From: Lysobacteraceae bacterium
GTDB taxonomy: Bacteria > Pseudomonadota > Gammaproteobacteria > Xanthomonadales > Xanthomonadaceae
Direction: 5' to 3'
Length of the DNA stretch: 7,465 nucleotides
Assembly (NCBI GenBank): GCA_004173415.1
Contig: SEHC01000087.1
Coordinates: 1-7,465, forward strand
In this document: piece after piece, positions 6,977 to 7,465 of the stretch
Position numbering within the stretch: the first letter of the stretch is position 1
How the letters are laid out: the number at the start of each line of letters is the position of its first letter
The notes under the pieces: model-generated
What the model saw: only the letters and a program-made list of their open reading frames with translations
Databases searched by the model: none
Told to the model about the DNA's origin: nothing
Program-made: the position numbers and the translations under genes

Positions 6977-7465
6977 CTAGCCCGCCTGCTCGGCCGAGCG
7001 GCGACTGCGTTCGAGCAGGAAATCGTGCTCCCGCGTATTGCGGGTGAGGGCGGCGGCGCGCTCGAACTCCACGCGGGCTTCGTGGTGACGGCCGAGCCTG
7101 GCCAGCAGGTCGCCACGCACGCTGGGCAGCAGGTGATAGCGGGCGAGGGCGGGTTCGGCCCGCAACCCGTCCACCAGGTCCAGCCCTGCCTGCGGCCCGG
7201 CGGCCATCGACACGGCGACCGCGCGATTGAGCTCCACCACCGGTGAAGGATAGACCTGCGACAGGGTTGCGTAGAGCGCGGCGATGGTCGCCCAGTCGGT
7301 TTCCCCGGGGCTGCGCGCGCGTGCATGGCAGGCAGCAATCGCGGCCTGCAGTGCGTACGGACCCAGCCCGCCACCCAGCCCACGGGCGCGCGCCAGGGCT
7401 TCCAGTCCGCGCTGGATCAACAGCGGGTCCCAGCGCGTCCGGTCCTGTTCCAGCAGCAGGACCGG
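6977..7465 (-). CDS. ECF RNA polymerase sigma factor, SigJ/ECF42 type, C-terminal part (5' end outside window)
   Basis: The reading frame is open from the last base of the window to a TAG at 6979-6977, giving 162 residues of the C-terminal extension of a SigJ-like (ECF42, DUF6596-type) sigma factor. It reads on without a stop upstream of the TTG at 7420 into PVLLLEQDRTRWDPLLIQ, a recognisable family stretch, so that TTG is not the start. Further family features are GPYALQAAIAACHA, the DWATIAALYATL segment, PVVELNRAVAVSMA, and TPR-like helices (LPSVRGDLLARLGRHHEAR) ending in NTREHDFLLER. The DNA-binding sigma2 and sigma4 regions lie beyond the window. ECF42 factors have no classical anti-sigma factor; the C-terminal extension is important for activity, and the gene is usually next to YCII/DGPF-domain genes, which would be outside here. 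It converges with yceI. Confidence 0.88.
   Translation of the reverse strand, partial: PVLLLEQDRTRWDPLLIQRGLEALARARGLGGGLGPYALQAAIAACHARARSPGETDWATIAALYATLSQVYPSPVVELNRAVAVSMAAGPQAGLDLVDGLRAEPALARYHLLPSVRGDLLARLGRHHEARVEFERAAALTRNTREHDFLLERSRRSAEQAG

Noticed and set aside
6391..7383. 330-codon minus-strand frame spanning yceI and the sigma factor
   Set aside because: It overlaps two recognised genes in another frame and its translation matches no family I recognise.

Overview
The window is high-GC DNA (an estimated two-thirds G+C, judged by eye) from a Gram-negative bacterium. An outer-membrane TonB-dependent receptor and a Sec-exported YceI protein set the cell-envelope type. Composition, gene style and the SigJ-like ECF sigma factor suggest a proteobacterium, possibly Xanthomonadaceae (Lysobacter, Luteimonas or Pseudoxanthomonas type). 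That placement is inference only.

Region 1 (1-3303, + strand) is a tight catabolic operon. It holds the 3' part of a short-chain dehydrogenase/reductase, a MaoC-type enoyl-CoA hydratase, and two different acyl-CoA dehydrogenase (ACAD) subunits, with gaps of only 10, 18 and 8 bp. The two ACADs look like the large and small subunits of one heteromeric enzyme (PimC/PimD-like; compare Scd1AB and the mycobacterial FadE pairs). The first carries a catalytic Glu at the isovaleryl-CoA-dehydrogenase position but lacks the RxQFG FAD motif. The second has RTQFG and QLHGG but no Glu at either known catalytic position. Together the four genes could cover dehydrogenation, hydration and perhaps alcohol oxidation of an acyl-CoA, as in beta-oxidation of a bulky or unusual acid. 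No thiolase is visible and the substrate is unknown.

Region 2 (3304-3646) is a 343-bp gap without a convincing gene. It holds two tandem dyads with CACGG/CCGTG arms, the most AT-rich stretch noticed in the window (a likely promoter area), and three perfect hairpins in a row just before the next start codon.

Region 3 (3647-6187, + strand) encodes an 846-residue TonB-dependent receptor, presumably the uptake protein for a substrate that may feed the upstream operon. Region 4 (6188-6933) has a short spacer with an imperfect hairpin and an exported YceI-family lipid/isoprenoid-binding protein. Region 5 (6977-7465, - strand) is the C-terminal part of an ECF sigma factor of the SigJ/ECF42 type, convergent with yceI and running off the window. 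It is in frame to the last base.

Overall this looks like a metabolic locus built from known families rather than a clearly new system. The points most worth following are the split-active-site ACAD pair, the structured receptor leader with its upstream dyads, and the possible sigma-factor link to yceI.
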